DNA of 64,000 bases from Pantoea sp. RIT-PI-b (lineage in GTDB: Bacteria > Pseudomonadota > Gammaproteobacteria > Enterobacterales > Enterobacteriaceae), in NCBI RefSeq assembly GCF_001187905.1, contig NZ_LGIS01000014.1, positions 124,001 through 188,000 on the forward strand. Direction: 5' to 3'. This document shows positions 33,384 through 41,685 of this stretch, piece by piece. How positions within the stretch are numbered: the first letter of the stretch is position 1; each line of letters opens with the position of its first letter. The translations under genes were made by a program, and so were the position numbers. Below the pieces are notes generated by a model that ran no database searches, was not told the DNA's origin, and worked only from the letters and a program-made list of their open reading frames with translations.

Positions 33384-34154
33384 TTATTGCGCTAACACTT
33401 GCGCGGCCGGGGCGACCTGATGGCCGCTGGCTTCGATTTCGCTGCGTACAATATTGGCGAGCGCCAGTGAACCGGGCGTGTCGCTGTGAACCAGAATCGA
33501 ACGCGCGCGCACCCTGATCTCCTCGCCTTCAATCGTCGTGACCGTGCCGTGCTGCAAAAACTGACGCACGCGGGCGCGCAGTGCGTTCTCTTCTTTGATC
33601 ACCGAACCGGCGATGCCGCGCGGCACCAGGCGACCTTGCGCGTCATAGGCGCGGTCGGCCAGAAACAGCGTGAGCGTTTTCAGGCCTGCAGCCTGCGCGG
33701 CGGCTTCGATGAGCGTATCGGGCTGGGCGAAGATGATCAGATCGCTATTGATGCGCGCCACTAATTCCATCACCTGTTTTGCCAGCGCGGCATCGCGATT
33801 GACGATGTTGCCCATCGCGGCGTGGAAGCTGAAGTGCGACACCTGCGTACCTTCTGCAACGGCAATCGCCATCAGCGCACCGAGTTGATACGCCACCTGC
33901 TGGCAAATCTCTTCGGCGCTAAACGGCAGCTCGCGACGGCCAAAACCCTGGCGATCGGGCAAGCCGGGATGCGCACCAATGCCCACGCCATGCTCTTTCG
34001 CCAGCCGCACCATGTTGGTCATGATCGCCGGATCGCCCGCGTGGAAACCGCAGGCGATATTGGCCGACGACACCACTTTCATTAGGGCGGCGTCATCGCA
34101 CAGCTGATAAACGCCGAAGCCTTCGCCCATATCGGAATTCACATCAATCTTCAT
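33384..34154 (-). CDS. pxpA: PxpA-like 5-oxoprolinase subunit A (LamB/YcsF family), divergent
   Basis: This 256-residue LamB/YcsF protein is the likely catalytic partner in an ATP-dependent lactam-opening complex with PxpB and PxpC, which in E. coli converts 5-oxoproline to glutamate. KIDVNSDMGEGFG at the start and SSANIACGFHAGDP, GIGAHPGLPDRQGFGRR, are well conserved. Two normally near-invariant places are altered: the VKPHGALYN motif reads SFHAAMGN (His111 kept; Lys, Pro and Gly replaced), and the late HGD motif reads HSDTPG. The protein may therefore act on another lactam or amide. It is the last gene of the binding protein-pxpB-pxpC-pxpA operon, 20 bp after pxpC. Confidence 0.88.
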   Translation of the reverse strand: MKIDVNSDMGEGFGVYQLCDDAALMKVVSSANIACGFHAGDPAIMTNMVRLAKEHGVGIGAHPGLPDRQGFGRRELPFSAEEICQQVAYQLGALMAIAVAEGTQVSHFSFHAAMGNIVNRDAALAKQVMELVARINSDLIIFAQPDTLIEAAAQAAGLKTLTLFLADRAYDAQGRLVPRGIAGSVIKEENALRARVRQFLQHGTVTTIEGEEIRVRARSILVHSDTPGSLALANIVRSEIEASGHQVAPAAQVLAQ

Positions 34155-34174
34155 GGCTGGGTTCCTGTTACGGA

Positions 34175-35161
34175 TTAAACGGTAAGGGCTTTACGCAGTG
34201 GCTGGCAGCTGAGGCGCAGCCGATTCAGCCAGCGCGCAACTTCCTGTTCGATGGCGATGGCTTCGCGCGCATCGCTCTGGATCAGCTGGATCGACTGACC
34301 CGGCAGCACCTGCCCAAGTCGCCACAGATCCTGCTCGATCACCCCGGCGATCTTCGGATATCCGCCGGCGGTGTTGGCATCGCTGAGCTGGATAATCGGT
34401 TCGCCACCCGGCGGCACCTGCACAATGCCGGGGATCAAACCGTAGGATCGCATCTCAACGCTTTCGGATGGGAAAATGGGAACGCCCGCCAGTCGATAGC
34501 CGGTGCGATTGCTTTGATTGGAGACTTGCCACGACTGCTGCCAGAAACGTGCGGCATCGGCGGCAAACAGCGGATATTCGCCCGACGGTATGGCGCGCAG
34601 CTGTATTTCACCGGCGCTGTTACGCGGAAACCAGCTCTGCAAGGCGCTGTCCGGCGGTTCAATACCGATGCCGCTTACCGGCAGCGGCGGCACGCGGCTT
34701 TCGCCCAGCGCCAGCCGATCGCCACGCTGGAGCGGGCGTCCATCAACACCACCGAAACCACCGCGCAGCGCGGTACTGCGCGAGCCGAGCACCAGCGGCA
34801 CATCAATCCCGCCGGCGACACACACGTAGCCACGCGCGCCGCTGCGCGGGTAACGCAGCTCCAGCACTTGCCCGGCGCGTACGCCGCAGCCCCACCATGG
34901 CGGCAGCGGCGTGCCATCCAGCGTGGCGCGACAATCGGCGCCGGTCACCGCGATGCTGCTGTCCTGCAAAAAACGCATGCGAAACGGGAACAGCTGCACT
35001 TCAAGTGCCGCCGCGTTTTCATCGTTGCCCAGCAGCAAATTACCAGCACGCAGCGCCAGCGCATCCATCGCGCCGCTCACCGATACGCCCATGTGGCGGA
35101 AGTTGAAACGTCCTAAATCCTGTACCGTATTCAGCGCACCGCTCTGTTCGATCTCAATCAC
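34175..35161 (-). CDS. pxpC: PxpC-like 5-oxoprolinase subunit C (biotin-dependent carboxyltransferase-like)
   Basis: This 328-residue protein (older name KipA/YbgK) works with PxpB and PxpA in ATP-dependent ring opening. The N-terminal QDLGRFNFRHMGVSVSGAMD and the GADCRATLDGTPLP, SNRTGYRLAG and IQLSDANTAGGYPKI segments are family landmarks. Its domain is homologous to the carboxyltransferase part of urea carboxylase-type enzymes, which is why it is often labelled biotin-dependent, though 5-oxoprolinase needs no biotin. The ATG overlaps the pxpB stop (ATGA), so the two subunits are translationally coupled, as in other pxp operons. No obvious defect is seen. Confidence 0.92.
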   Translation of the reverse strand: MIEIEQSGALNTVQDLGRFNFRHMGVSVSGAMDALALRAGNLLLGNDENAAALEVQLFPFRMRFLQDSSIAVTGADCRATLDGTPLPPWWGCGVRAGQVLELRYPRSGARGYVCVAGGIDVPLVLGSRSTALRGGFGGVDGRPLQRGDRLALGESRVPPLPVSGIGIEPPDSALQSWFPRNSAGEIQLRAIPSGEYPLFAADAARFWQQSWQVSNQSNRTGYRLAGVPIFPSESVEMRSYGLIPGIVQVPPGGEPIIQLSDANTAGGYPKIAGVIEQDLWRLGQVLPGQSIQLIQSDAREAIAIEQEVARWLNRLRLSCQPLRKALTV

Positions 35162-35868
35162 AGCTCAATCCTCTGCGGCAGAAAACGGATGCGATCGCCC
35201 GGCGCCATCAGCGCAGGGGATTCCGCCAGCGGGTCAAACACCGCCAGTTCGGCAAAGCCAATAGCATTCCAGCCGTTTGGACCGGTCAGCGCCGAGACGC
35301 CCGCCTGCGCGCCGCCGATGGTGACGGTGCCTTTCAGCATGCTGAGCGACGGCACTTTCTTACGCGGCGTCGCTAGCTGCGGATCTAAACCATGCAGATA
35401 GCCGAAGCCCGGCGCGCTGCCTAAGGCAAACACCGTGTATTCGCTTTGATGATGCAGACGCACCACCTCACGCGGGCTCAGACCGGTATGACGACACACG
35501 GCTTCGAGATCGGTGGCGTGTTCGCCGCCGTAATGCACGGGAATTTCAATCAGTTTGCCCTGCGGGCTGATCGCCTGCGCCTGATCCCAGGCGGCGTGCA
35601 ACTGCATGCGCACGGCGGTTTCATCGGCTGGAATATGGCGGAACAGCACCAGCAGGTTGGTGACACCGGGAATCAGCGCTTCAATCGCTTCGTCGGCATG
35701 CAGCAGGCGCGCCAGCGACCAGATGCGGCGCTGTGCCGGGAGATCGAAACCGCCCGGCGCTTCCACCAGCCACGCACGTGCACCAATGGTGGAGAGTTTG
35801 ATATCAGAGGAGCAAGCCAGCGCGGGGGCGCTGGCGGGCAGGAGAGCAGAGTGCGACGTCACGGGCAT
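35158..35868 (-). CDS. pxpB: PxpB-like 5-oxoprolinase subunit B (KipI/allophanate hydrolase subunit 1 family)
   Basis: This 236-residue protein corresponds to E. coli PxpB (YbgJ/KipI family). The HHQSEYTVFALGSAPGFGYL region, with its PGF-Y-L core, and the later VTIGGAQAGVSALTGPNGWN motif are typical and form a cyclophilin-like fold. It pairs with PxpC in the lactam-opening complex. Compared with E. coli it carries about 20 extra residues at the N terminus (MPVTSHSALLPASAPALACS), so the real start might lie later, although a GGA element supports this ATG. It begins two bases after the stop of the binding-protein gene, so transport and hydrolysis are encoded in one operon. Confidence 0.92.
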   Translation of the reverse strand: MPVTSHSALLPASAPALACSSDIKLSTIGARAWLVEAPGGFDLPAQRRIWSLARLLHADEAIEALIPGVTNLLVLFRHIPADETAVRMQLHAAWDQAQAISPQGKLIEIPVHYGGEHATDLEAVCRHTGLSPREVVRLHHQSEYTVFALGSAPGFGYLHGLDPQLATPRKKVPSLSMLKGTVTIGGAQAGVSALTGPNGWNAIGFAELAVFDPLAESPALMAPGDRIRFLPQRIEL

Positions 35869-35870
35869 GG

Positions 35871-36710
35871 TTATTCCAGCGGTTCAAATTTCAGACTGGA
35901 GAGCGGCTGCACGCGCTCTTCGCGCACCATTTTGTATTCGGTATTTGGTCCAATCCAGGTGTCCCAGATTTTGTCGATAGTGCCATCATCATCCATCGCC
36001 TTCAGGCTGCTGTTGACGCTGGCCAGCAGTGCCGGCTCGTCACGCTTCATGCCGACACCAATCGGCTCCAGCGCCATGGGCTCTTTAATCATCGCCAGAT
36101 TGATGCCGTCTTTTTTCGCCTGCGAGATGGTTTTGATGCCGGTCATGGTGTTGGTGACGAAGCCCACTGACTTGTTCTGCTGCAGCGCGAGAAACGCGGA
36201 GGCTGAATCCTGGAAAGTCACCGCTTTGCCGCCTTTGATGTGGATCGACTGCTCAGAAGTGGTGCCTTTAGTGGCGCTGATGCGTTTCCCCTGGAAGTAG
36301 CTCAGCGGCTTATCGGCCAGCGGTGCTTTCACCAGCAGCATCTCTTTGGCGACGTAATAGGGATCGCTGAACTGAATCTGGTTGCCGCGAGTTTTGGTGT
36401 AGGCAAGGTTGGCGATCAGCACGTCGGCGCGCCCGGTGGCGATCACCGCAATGCGCGCTTCAACCGAAGTCGGCACCAGCGTCAGCTTGACGTTCATCTG
36501 CTTCGCCAGCGCGTTACACAGATCGATATCCATCCCCGCCAGCTGGCGTGTTTTTGGGTCCGGAGAGGAGAAGGGCGGGACGTCCGAATAGACCGCACAC
36601 TTCAGCTCGCCGCTGGATTTGATGTTCGCCATCATGTCTGCATGCGCAGCCGAAATAGCCAGTAGCGGCAGCAGTGCCAGCCCGATGGTGGTAGGTCTTT
36701 TCATGGTCAT
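35871..36710 (-). CDS. Periplasmic amino-acid-type solute-binding protein
   Basis: This 279-residue SBP_bac_3 protein binds an amino acid or similar small molecule in the periplasm. A signal peptide ends near residue 24 (SAAHA), and the mature protein shows the binding-site elements VYSDVPPFS, DIDLCNALAK, EARIAVIATGRADVLI, and a DSASAFLAL loop. The ATG at MTMKRP is chosen over upstream frames because GAGGA precedes it at seven to eight bases. It is the first gene of the pxpBCA operon. No permease or ATPase is adjacent; the SDR-permease-permease-ATPase operon 8 kb away lacks a binding protein and is its probable partner. Confidence 0.92.
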   Translation of the reverse strand: MTMKRPTTIGLALLPLLAISAAHADMMANIKSSGELKCAVYSDVPPFSSPDPKTRQLAGMDIDLCNALAKQMNVKLTLVPTSVEARIAVIATGRADVLIANLAYTKTRGNQIQFSDPYYVAKEMLLVKAPLADKPLSYFQGKRISATKGTTSEQSIHIKGGKAVTFQDSASAFLALQQNKSVGFVTNTMTGIKTISQAKKDGINLAMIKEPMALEPIGVGMKRDEPALLASVNSSLKAMDDDGTIDKIWDTWIGPNTEYKMVREERVQPLSSLKFEPLE

Positions 36711-36979
36711 GTGAACGTCCTCAATGATGAATACCACGGCGTCACCGGGTCGGAGCGCCAGCGTTCTCGCTTTTCTGGACTATATCGGCTTTGTTTTCAG
36801 ACTAAAAAGAGGGAAACCCTGTTGTGCAATAGCGAAAAAATATGACCAGCGGGGCATAAGTTCTTTCTATTCGGGCAGAGCGAAAAAGTGTTATCCAGCG
36901 CACACTTTTCTCGCCAGGCTGCACGCATGTCCTCTCGGCAGTCCCGCCGATTGCAAGTGGTAGAGAGAATAGAAACCGC
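36711..36979. other. Divergent control region of the pxp operon and the EamA exporter
   Basis: About 270 bp without a gene. It should hold the pxp operon promoter. I searched it for a sigma-54 element in that direction and found none with the GG-N10-GC spacing, so a sigma-70 promoter, perhaps under Nac, is more likely. Confidence 0.5.
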
Positions 36980-37900
36980 ATGAATGCCCGATTAGGCGTG
37001 TTACTGAAGATTTTGGCCGCGCTATGCGCCACGTTGATGCTGGCGTGCGTGAAGGGGCTGAACGGTGCGATTCCCACCGGCGAAGTGATTTTTTTCCGCA
37101 GTTTTATCGCCCTGTTTCCGCTGTTGATATGGCTAAAAGTGCAGGGCAACGTGCTGGAAAACCTTAAAACGCGCAACCTGTTTGGCCACTTCATTCGTGG
37201 TTTTTCCGGCACCGGCGGCATGTATTTTAACTATCTGGCGCTGGTGTACATCTCGCTGGCCGATGCGACGGCGCTAAGCTACGCGGCACCGCTATTTACC
37301 GTCATTTTGGCGGCGATGCTGCTTAAAGAGCGGGTGCGGATGTCGCGCTGGGTAGCGGTGGTGGTGGGGTTATCCGGCATTTTGATTATGCTTTCCTCCA
37401 GTCTGAGCGCCAGCGGCGCGCTATTTTCCAGCCAGGCCAACAACGCGACGACCAGCCTCGGCGTGGCGTTTGCGTTGATTGCGGCGCTCTGTTCGGCGAC
37501 CTCGAACGTGCAAATCCGCTTTCTTAACGGCATCGAGAAGCCGGGCGCGATTGTGTTCTATTTCTCGCTGATGACCACCCTTATCGGCCTGGCAACGGCG
37601 CTGTTTGGCTGGATAAAACCCAACGCGTTGCAGCTGTTACTGCTGGTGGGCTGCGGCTTGTTTGGCGGCCTGGCGCAGATTTTAGTGACGCTAAGCCTGC
37701 GTTACGCCGATGCCTCGCTGCTGGCGCCGTTCGATTACACCACGCTGGTGTGGTCGATGCTGATTGGGTATCTGTTTCTGCATAGCTTGCCGGGCAGCAC
37801 CACCTTACTGGGGGCATCAGTTGTGGCGCTGGCCGGCATTTTCGCGGTGTGGCGTGAGAATCGACAGCGTAAAATGGCGATGGTGAGCAGTACGCCTTAG
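36980..37900 (+). CDS. EamA/DMT-superfamily transporter
   Basis: This 306-residue inner-membrane protein has ten predicted helices in two repeats of five, the DMT layout (RhaT/YdcZ/EamA group). Landmarks are the first-repeat GTGGMYFNYLALVYISLADA and AAPLFTVILA and the corresponding second-repeat YADASLLAPFDYTTLVW. Members export amino acids and metabolites or take up organic solutes. It is divergent from the pxp operon, so export of an amino acid formed by ring opening, or relief of its overload, is possible, but no substrate can be assigned. The ribosome-binding site is weak (GAGAGAATAG). A copy of the palindromic repeat follows its stop. Confidence 0.9.
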   Translation: MNARLGVLLKILAALCATLMLACVKGLNGAIPTGEVIFFRSFIALFPLLIWLKVQGNVLENLKTRNLFGHFIRGFSGTGGMYFNYLALVYISLADATALSYAAPLFTVILAAMLLKERVRMSRWVAVVVGLSGILIMLSSSLSASGALFSSQANNATTSLGVAFALIAALCSATSNVQIRFLNGIEKPGAIVFYFSLMTTLIGLATALFGWIKPNALQLLLLVGCGLFGGLAQILVTLSLRYADASLLAPFDYTTLVWSMLIGYLFLHSLPGSTTLLGASVVALAGIFAVWRENRQRKMAMVSSTP

Positions 37901-37904
37901 CAAT

Positions 37905-37928
37905 GTGCGCAGGAATGCGCACCCTACA
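37905..37928. repeat. Palindromic repeat (GTGCGCA-GGA-ATGCGCACCCTACAA)
   Basis: Another copy of the intergenic family, with an imperfect centre and the CCTACAA flank, between the convergent EamA and RraA-like genes. It is the last copy before the tRNA gene. Confidence 0.8.
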
Positions 37929-37950
37929 ACGGTGAAACATGGGCATTGCG

Positions 37951-38646
37951 TTAACGAAACACATCATCAATGATTTCAACCTGCTTGCTGCGCAGCGTCT
38001 CATCCAGCCAGCTGCGCTCCAGCGAGCCGGTTTTTGCCAGCTCGAAGTTGCGTTCATCAACAATCAAATAGGCCTGTGCCGCTTCGAGAATATGCGCCGC
38101 ATCCTGGCGTGGAATGACAATCACGCCATCCGCATCGCCCAACACGATATCGCCCGGTGAGACGTGGATTTTGCCGCAGGCAATCGGCACATTGATTTCA
38201 CCCGGACCATCCTTAAATGGGCCGCCCGGCGTGTGACCGGCGGCGTACAGGGGGAAGTCCATGCGCGACAAACCGTCGATATCACGTACCGGCCCATCCA
38301 GCACAATGCCTTCCATACCGCGCTGTTTGGCGTAAGTCGCCATCACTTCGCCCATCAAAGACTGACTGCGATCGCCTTCGTTCGACAGGATGATCACATC
38401 GTTACGGCCCGCCATGTCTAACGCTTTATGTAGCATCAGGTTGTCGCCAGAGCGGGCTTTGACCGTAACGGCCAGGCCGCACATTATCGGCTGGCGCGGC
38501 GCGGTTTTCAGGCTGATCTCCGACGACAACGCGGGCAAGCGGCTCATGCAATCGGCTACCACCGCAGCCGGCAAACAGCGGAAGGCTTCCAGCAGCGGTT
38601 CGGCATCGGCCGGACGACGTAAATAGATTCGGTTTCCTGCGCTCAT
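37951..38646 (-). CDS. RraA-like / 4-hydroxy-4-methyl-2-oxoglutarate aldolase family protein
   Basis: This 231-residue protein belongs to the RraA-like superfamily. The phosphate/metal site segments ARSGDNLMLHKALD and VLDGPVRDIDGL and the late DADGVIVIPRQDA are clear. Members of this length are usually class II pyruvate aldolases (HMG/CHA aldolase, oxaloacetate decarboxylase) rather than the shorter RNase E inhibitor RraA, which lacks the catalytic acids. AGGA precedes the ATG. It is the last protein gene before the AT-rich stretch leading to tRNA-Phe. A role in degrading a hydroxy-keto acid is likely; the older label demethylmenaquinone methyltransferase is wrong for this family. Confidence 0.85.
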   Translation of the reverse strand: MSAGNRIYLRRPADAEPLLEAFRCLPAAVVADCMSRLPALSSEISLKTAPRQPIMCGLAVTVKARSGDNLMLHKALDMAGRNDVIILSNEGDRSQSLMGEVMATYAKQRGMEGIVLDGPVRDIDGLSRMDFPLYAAGHTPGGPFKDGPGEINVPIACGKIHVSPGDIVLGDADGVIVIPRQDAAHILEAAQAYLIVDERNFELAKTGSLERSWLDETLRSKQVEIIDDVFR

Positions 38647-39040
38647 CGTTATTTTCCTGTAAGGGATGTTTTGATAATCGGATAGTGATGTTTAATCGTT
38701 AATTAAATGGGTGGAAATAATTGTTTTATTTTATGACTGTTTAATGCGTCAGCTTATTAAGCATGCACTCAAGTAAACTCTTTAATAATCATCTGTGTTT
38801 AAAGCTTACGCGATTGCATCGGTGTTACGTATCGGATGTTACGGCTAACGGAAACAGGATCACGAAATAATATTGTGCCGTTATTTAACTCGCTGATAAT
38901 TAATTTTATTGGATTTTATTATGGGGAGATAAATTTAAAGTATTAGCTGGCGGGAATGATATTGGCATCGATTAGTGCAGGATCATGAAAATGTATTGAG
39001 GGGAGGAAAAAATGCGTTGGGATTTACAAACGCAGAAAAG
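38647..39040. other. AT-rich noncoding stretch beside the tRNA gene
   Basis: About 390 bp of markedly AT-rich DNA with no recognisable gene. It contains runs such as TTAATCGTTAATTAAAT and AATTAATTTTATTGG. It holds the promoter of the RraA-like gene and borders the 3' side of tRNA-Phe, where mobile islands often insert; no integrase or second attachment site was seen. Confidence 0.6.
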
Positions 39041-39067
39041 CAAAAACCCAGCCATAAGCTGGGTTTT
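39041..39067 (-). terminator. Terminator of tRNA-Phe
   Basis: On the minus strand AAAACCCAGC-TTATG-GCTGGGTTTT is followed by TTGCTTTT, a rho-independent terminator nine bases after the tRNA. Confidence 0.88.
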
Positions 39068-39075
39068 CTAAATGT

Positions 39076-39151
39076 TGGTGCCCGGACGCGGAATCGAACC
39101 ACGGACACGGGGATTTTCAATCCCCTGCTCTACCGACTGAGCTATCCGGGC
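39076..39151 (-). tRNA. pheU: tRNA-Phe (anticodon GAA)
   Basis: A 76-nt tRNA with encoded CCA. The acceptor stem GCCCGGA pairs with TCCGGGC, the D arm reads AGCTCAGTCGGTAGAGC, the anticodon arm is GGGGA-TTGAAAA-TCCCC with GAA at the anticodon, and the T arm has GTTCGATTC. It sits next to yjdC and dsbD, as does pheU in E. coli. Confidence 0.97.
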
Positions 39152-39259
39152 AACGGGGCGCATTAAACCTTAATGGCTCTCAGTCGTCAACGGCTTTCGT
39201 CAAAAAAGCGTAGCAATCGTGATTGATTGCTTGCTTTTCAGACAAGATGGATAAAAAGG

Positions 39260-39838
39260 CTACGCCAGTGCGCCGTTCTGACGACACAGCGCAATGCCGA
39301 GCACATCTTCCGCTAAGCGGCGCGCCGTTTCCACATCCTGTACATTGCGTTTCACCAGCAGCTTGCTCAGACAACCTTCCAGAATCAGCTCCATCTGATC
39401 GGCCACCATGGTGGGATTATCCAGCGCTAAATCGACCAGAATTTCGTGAGTAAACTGCCATGAGCTGCGTTTTTGCTGTTCAGCTAACTGATGCACAGGG
39501 TGATCGGGCTGGGGATAGAAGCTGCACGCGGCGATAAACAGGCAGCCGGGAAAGCGGCTTTTGCTAACGTATTCACTTAATACCTGGTAGCGTGCCAGCA
39601 GCTTTTGTTCGGCGCTGAGATGTTCATTAAGCTGCACCTGGCGGCGCCAGCTATCGATTTGCTGGCCATGATAGCGCAGCGCATCGTACAGCAGGGCATC
39701 ACGATCGGGCCAGAAGCGCGTTAACTGCTCTGCTTCCAGACCGCTTTCACCCGCCAGCTGCGTTAAAGACGTGGTGGCGGCCAGGCCGCTCTGTTCGAGC
39801 ACATTCAGCGCATGCTCGAGTATTTGTTCACGTTGCAA
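39260..39838 (-). CDS. yjdC: TetR-like transcriptional regulator YjdC
   Basis: This 192-residue protein matches E. coli YjdC, a TetR-fold regulator of unknown ligand. The conserved middle ([20 protein letters not shown] and [16 protein letters not shown]) is nearly the same as in E. coli. It starts with TTG, preceded by GGAG seven bases upstream; no ATG fits, and the family start MQRE supports the choice. It follows dsbD by 66 bp on the same strand, the order found in E. coli (dsbD-yjdC-pheU). Cotranscription with dsbD is likely. The regulated genes are not known. Confidence 0.92.
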   Translation of the reverse strand: MQREQILEHALNVLEQSGLAATTSLTQLAGESGLEAEQLTRFWPDRDALLYDALRYHGQQIDSWRRQVQLNEHLSAEQKLLARYQVLSEYVSKSRFPGCLFIAACSFYPQPDHPVHQLAEQQKRSSWQFTHEILVDLALDNPTMVADQMELILEGCLSKLLVKRNVQDVETARRLAEDVLGIALCRQNGALA

Positions 39839-39904
39839 GTGACTCTCCTCTGGAATGCGGGCCCGCTCGCGGACAAACGGGCAGTGTCCTGCAGACAGTG
39901 TCGT

Positions 39905-41602
39905 TTAACGCGACACATTGTGCAAATGCGCGCGGAAATCGGCGGCGTTGAGGAAGCCGGTGACACGCGAATCGGGAATCTCTTTGCCTTGCGCATCGAA
40001 GAACAGAATGGTCGGCAAGCCTAAAACCTGTAGATGCTGCAACAGCGCGTTATCCTGCGCGTTGTTGGCGGTAACGTTGGCTTGTAGCAGCTGCACCTGG
40101 CTCAACGCGCTGCGCACGCCATCGTCACTGAAGGTATATTTTTCGAACTCCTTGCAGGCGACGCACCAGTCGGCATACAAATCGACCATGGTGATACGGC
40201 CTTGCGCCTGCTGCAGCGCGCTCTCAAGCTGAGCGCTGCTGGCAATGGTCTGGAACGGCAAATGCGCCACGGTTTGCACACTGCTGCTGCCAAATGCCCA
40301 ATCCTGTAAGGGGCGAGCACTCACCAGCGCGGCGGCCAGCATGATGATTTGCAGCACGCGCCATTTGCCGGTCGCCCGCAGGCTGAGGCTGAATGCCCAG
40401 GCAAAAAACGCCACGCCGAGCAGACTCCACAGACGCAAGCCCCAAACGTCGCCAATCACCCGCTCCAGCAGGAACACCGGCAGCGCCAGAATCACAAAGC
40501 CAAAGCCCTCTTTGACCGTTTGCATCCACGGCCCGCTTTTCGGCAGCAGCTTATTACCAAACATCGTCACGGCAATCAGCGGCAGGCCCATCCCGAAGGC
40601 ATACAGCCACAACGTGCCGGCACCGGCCCATAGATTTCCGCTCTGTGCGATATACAGCAGAATGGCGCTGAGCGGTGCGGTGGTGCAGGGGGAACAAATC
40701 AGCCCAGCCAGCGCGCCCATCATAAAGACGCCCGGCAGCGATCCGCCTTGCTGACGATTGCTCCACAAGGTGAGGCGGGTTTGCAGGCCAGAGGGCAACT
40801 GCAGCGAGAACAAGCCAAACATCGACAGCGCTAGCACGATGAACAGCGCCGATAGGCCAATCAGCACGTAAGGATGCTGCAGCGCCGCCTGAAAGCGTAA
40901 TCCTGCTGCCGCGACGACCATGCCGAGCACGGTGTAAGTCAGCGCCATCCCCTGTACGTAGACCATTGCCAGCGCGAACAGACGGCCCATCGAATAGCGG
41001 CGCGGGCCACCCAAAATGATGCTGGAGATCAGCGGATACATCGGCAGTACGCACGGCGTGAAGGCCACGCCGATACCAATCAGCAGTGCCCACAGCGGAG
41101 AAAACGGCAGCGGCGTACTTTGATGGGTTGGCTGCGCGCGGGCAGCGGGCGCATCCTGATTGGCGGCCACCGCGCTGAGCGGCACACTGCGGGTTTCGGG
41201 CGGATAGCAGAATCCGGCGGCGGCGCAGCCCTGATACGTCACGGTGACGGTCGCGCCGGCATCGGCCTGGCGCAGGGTGACCGGCAGCTGCAGATCCTGC
41301 GGATAGATTTCACTTTTCCCGTAAAACTCATCTTCATGCGGCTGGCCCGGCGGCAAGCTCAGCGGAGCAATCTGCGCTTTTTGCGGCGTGACGTGAATTT
41401 GCTGGCGATAGAGATAGTAGCCATCTTTCACTTTCCAGCTCAGCGTCAGCTGATTTCCCTGCTGGCTGAAATCGAAGCCAAATGCCTGATCAACCGGTAC
41501 AAAGCGGCTGTTGTTATTGGGAGAGAAAAGTGAGGCTTGTGCCGAAAGGCAAAAGGTCAGTGCCAGGCAAAAGCCGGCAAGGCGTAAAAGTCGAGCAGCC
41601 AT
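39905..41602 (-). CDS. dsbD: Thiol:disulfide interchange protein DsbD
   Basis: This 565-residue inner-membrane protein moves reducing power from cytoplasmic thioredoxin to periplasmic DsbC, DsbG and CcmG. A signal peptide (about residues 1-20), the periplasmic alpha domain with cysteines in [13 protein letters not shown], eight membrane helices with the pair in FTPCVLP and SPCTTAP, and the C-terminal thioredoxin-like gamma domain with DWCVACKEF are all present. All six redox cysteines are conserved. The ATG giving [10 protein letters not shown] is chosen because it starts the signal peptide, although its ribosome-binding site is weak. In E. coli cutA lies directly upstream; here dcuA does, with cutA absent. 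Confidence 0.97.
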   Translation of the reverse strand: MAARLLRLAGFCLALTFCLSAQASLFSPNNNSRFVPVDQAFGFDFSQQGNQLTLSWKVKDGYYLYRQQIHVTPQKAQIAPLSLPPGQPHEDEFYGKSEIYPQDLQLPVTLRQADAGATVTVTYQGCAAAGFCYPPETRSVPLSAVAANQDAPAARAQPTHQSTPLPFSPLWALLIGIGVAFTPCVLPMYPLISSIILGGPRRYSMGRLFALAMVYVQGMALTYTVLGMVVAAAGLRFQAALQHPYVLIGLSALFIVLALSMFGLFSLQLPSGLQTRLTLWSNRQQGGSLPGVFMMGALAGLICSPCTTAPLSAILLYIAQSGNLWAGAGTLWLYAFGMGLPLIAVTMFGNKLLPKSGPWMQTVKEGFGFVILALPVFLLERVIGDVWGLRLWSLLGVAFFAWAFSLSLRATGKWRVLQIIMLAAALVSARPLQDWAFGSSSVQTVAHLPFQTIASSAQLESALQQAQGRITMVDLYADWCVACKEFEKYTFSDDGVRSALSQVQLLQANVTANNAQDNALLQHLQVLGLPTILFFDAQGKEIPDSRVTGFLNAADFRAHLHNVSR

Positions 41603-41685
41603 AACGAATGAATTAGCTCCGGTGGCGAATAGGCCGCGATGATAGCACGGCCGCCTCGCCACGAGGTTTTCAGGATGTAACGACG

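Noticed and set aside
32951..33517. A 188-codon open frame after the aminotransferase gene
   Set aside because: It begins inside the aminotransferase gene, runs through the tandem repeats and into pxpA antisense, and has no family resemblance.
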